From an uncultured Ruminococcus sp. (GTDB lineage: Bacteria > Bacillota > Clostridia > Oscillospirales > CAG-272), in contig CADCPG010000234.1 in NCBI GenBank assembly GCA_902803255.1, positions 1 through 14,022 of the forward strand: DNA of 14,022 nt, in the 5' to 3' direction. The position numbers and the translations under genes are program-made. Below, in pieces: positions 13,249-14,022 of the stretch (positions are counted from its first letter, which is position 1; every line of letters starts with the position of its first letter). The notes under the pieces were generated by a model. The model worked only from the letters and a program-made list of their open reading frames with translations. It was not told the DNA's origin and ran no database searches.

Positions 13249-14022
13249 TCAGCTCGCCGGCACCGAGAACGCCAGAGGCAGGACGCGGTAAAGCGCGTAG
13301 CTCTCGTGCGCGTCGAACTGCCCTCCGGCGGTGGCGAACACCCTGTCGGCGAACCCGAGCGCCATGCAGGACCGGAGCCAGCCGTAGGATTTTTCGAGAT
13401 CGGACGGGTTGGGATAAAGGATATATATAACGCCTTTTTCATATGCCGTCTTCTTCAGCGCCGGATACCAGTCGGAGGCCTCGATGCTGTCGGTCCAGCC
13501 CTCCGCCCACTTCGTATACGATACCCGTTTCCCGGTCACCGGATGCAGGACGTCGCGCCCTCCGAGATACGCGATGACGGACGTGACCGTCCCCTCCCGT
13601 CCAGACACGATCACGGCGTCTTCCGGGATGTTTTCTCGGATGTACTCCGCCATCTCCTTCCCGCCTGAATACGCACCCCGGAAGTCTGCCAGCGCCTCGC
13701 CGTAGCCTCCCGTGAGATACGCGGCAGCGACGAGCCCCGCGGCCAGCACGGTCCCCGCGATCTTCACGGCGCCTGCCGCCTTCCTGCCGAAGACCGGTCC
13801 TCCGATGACCGACCGGCACATCCACGCGGTGCACAGCGCGACGGGGATCGCCGAATAGATCTTGATGTTGGTCAGTACCGCCGACATGGTGACCGAGACG
13901 AGCCGGTATGTCGAGATGAGACAGAGAGCCGTGACGGCCGCGGTGAAGGCGGCGGAACAGAGCAGCGACGCGATGCGCGGCGTCTTCTCCTCCGCGAGCT
14001 TCCGCAGCACGAACACAGCCGC
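13249..14022 (-). CDS. C-terminal part of a multi-pass membrane protein, possibly GT-C glycosyltransferase-like (partial)
   Basis: The reading frame is open to the window edge (257 codons seen). The first possible start is a GTG at 14016 with no room for a ribosome site, so the true start almost certainly lies outside. The visible part begins with about three membrane helices (roughly residues 15-40, 45-65 and 78-100 counted from the GTG), followed by a soluble C-terminal domain of about 150 residues. The domain begins with GGKEMAEYIRENIPEDAVIV, a pattern common in the extracytoplasmic tail of GT-C-fold sugar or mannosyl transferases. It continues with YLGGRDVLHPVTG and ends with YALYRVLPLAF. 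The catalytic N-terminal part is out of view, so the enzyme activity is an inference. It is separated from the next operon by a promoter, so it belongs to another transcription unit. Confidence 0.65.
   Translation of the reverse strand, partial: AAVFVLRKLAEEKTPRIASLLCSAAFTAAVTALCLISTYRLVSVTMSAVLTNIKIYSAIPVALCTAWMCRSVIGGPVFGRKAAGAVKIAGTVLAAGLVAAAYLTGGYGEALADFRGAYSGGKEMAEYIRENIPEDAVIVSGREGTVTSVIAYLGGRDVLHPVTGKRVSYTKWAEGWTDSIEASDWYPALKKTAYEKGVIYILYPNPSDLEKSYGWLRSCMALGFADRVFATAGGQFDAHESYALYRVLPLAFSVPAS

Overview
The window looks like chromosomal DNA of an uncultured, GC-rich, anaerobic member of the Bacillota (class Clostridia), probably host-associated. The signs are a double-rubredoxin rubrerythrin, a flavodoxin/ferredoxin fusion of the EFR1 type, a LUD-domain protein with a cysteine-rich tail, an FSA-fold transaldolase, a lipoprotein serpin, strong Shine-Dalgarno sites, and sigma-A promoters with 17-bp spacers in otherwise GC-rich DNA. 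The taxonomy is inferred from gene content only. I see no tRNA, rRNA, CRISPR array, insertion sequence or phage gene. No gene-free stretch exceeds 300 bases; the longest gap is 192 bases (13057-13248).

Layout. (A) 1-3371, plus strand: a strong promoter and a tight three-gene operon. It encodes a cytosolic Asp-box beta-propeller, a PP-loop ATPase of the WbpG/N-acetyl-sugar-amidotransferase type, and an EFR1-like flavodoxin plus 2[4Fe-4S] ferredoxin. (B) 3385-4887, minus strand: a rubrerythrin followed by a LUD-domain protein, with a promoter at one end and a clear intrinsic terminator at the other. (C) 4929-6721, plus strand: lipoate-protein ligase and a small transaldolase, ending in a bidirectional terminator. 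(D) 6725-13195, minus strand: six genes with gaps of 16-69 bases running from a near-consensus promoter to the shared terminator. In transcription order they are an unrecognised 152-residue protein, an MFS transporter, a lipoprotein serpin, an Xaa-Pro aminopeptidase, an alkaline-phosphatase-superfamily phosphodiesterase and a PHP-domain phosphoesterase. (E) 13249-14022, minus strand: the C-terminal end of a multi-pass membrane protein, cut by the window edge.

How the genes may work together. Region A pairs an ATP-dependent substrate-activating enzyme with a dedicated electron carrier and a propeller-fold protein. I do not recognise this set as a described pathway, and it is the best candidate for something new. 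Region B is an oxidative-stress/redox pair. Region C is ordinary metabolism (lipoylation and the pentose phosphate pathway). Region D mixes a surface protease inhibitor, a peptide-processing enzyme and two metal-dependent phosphoesterases. Whether they share a pathway or only a transcript cannot be decided from sequence.
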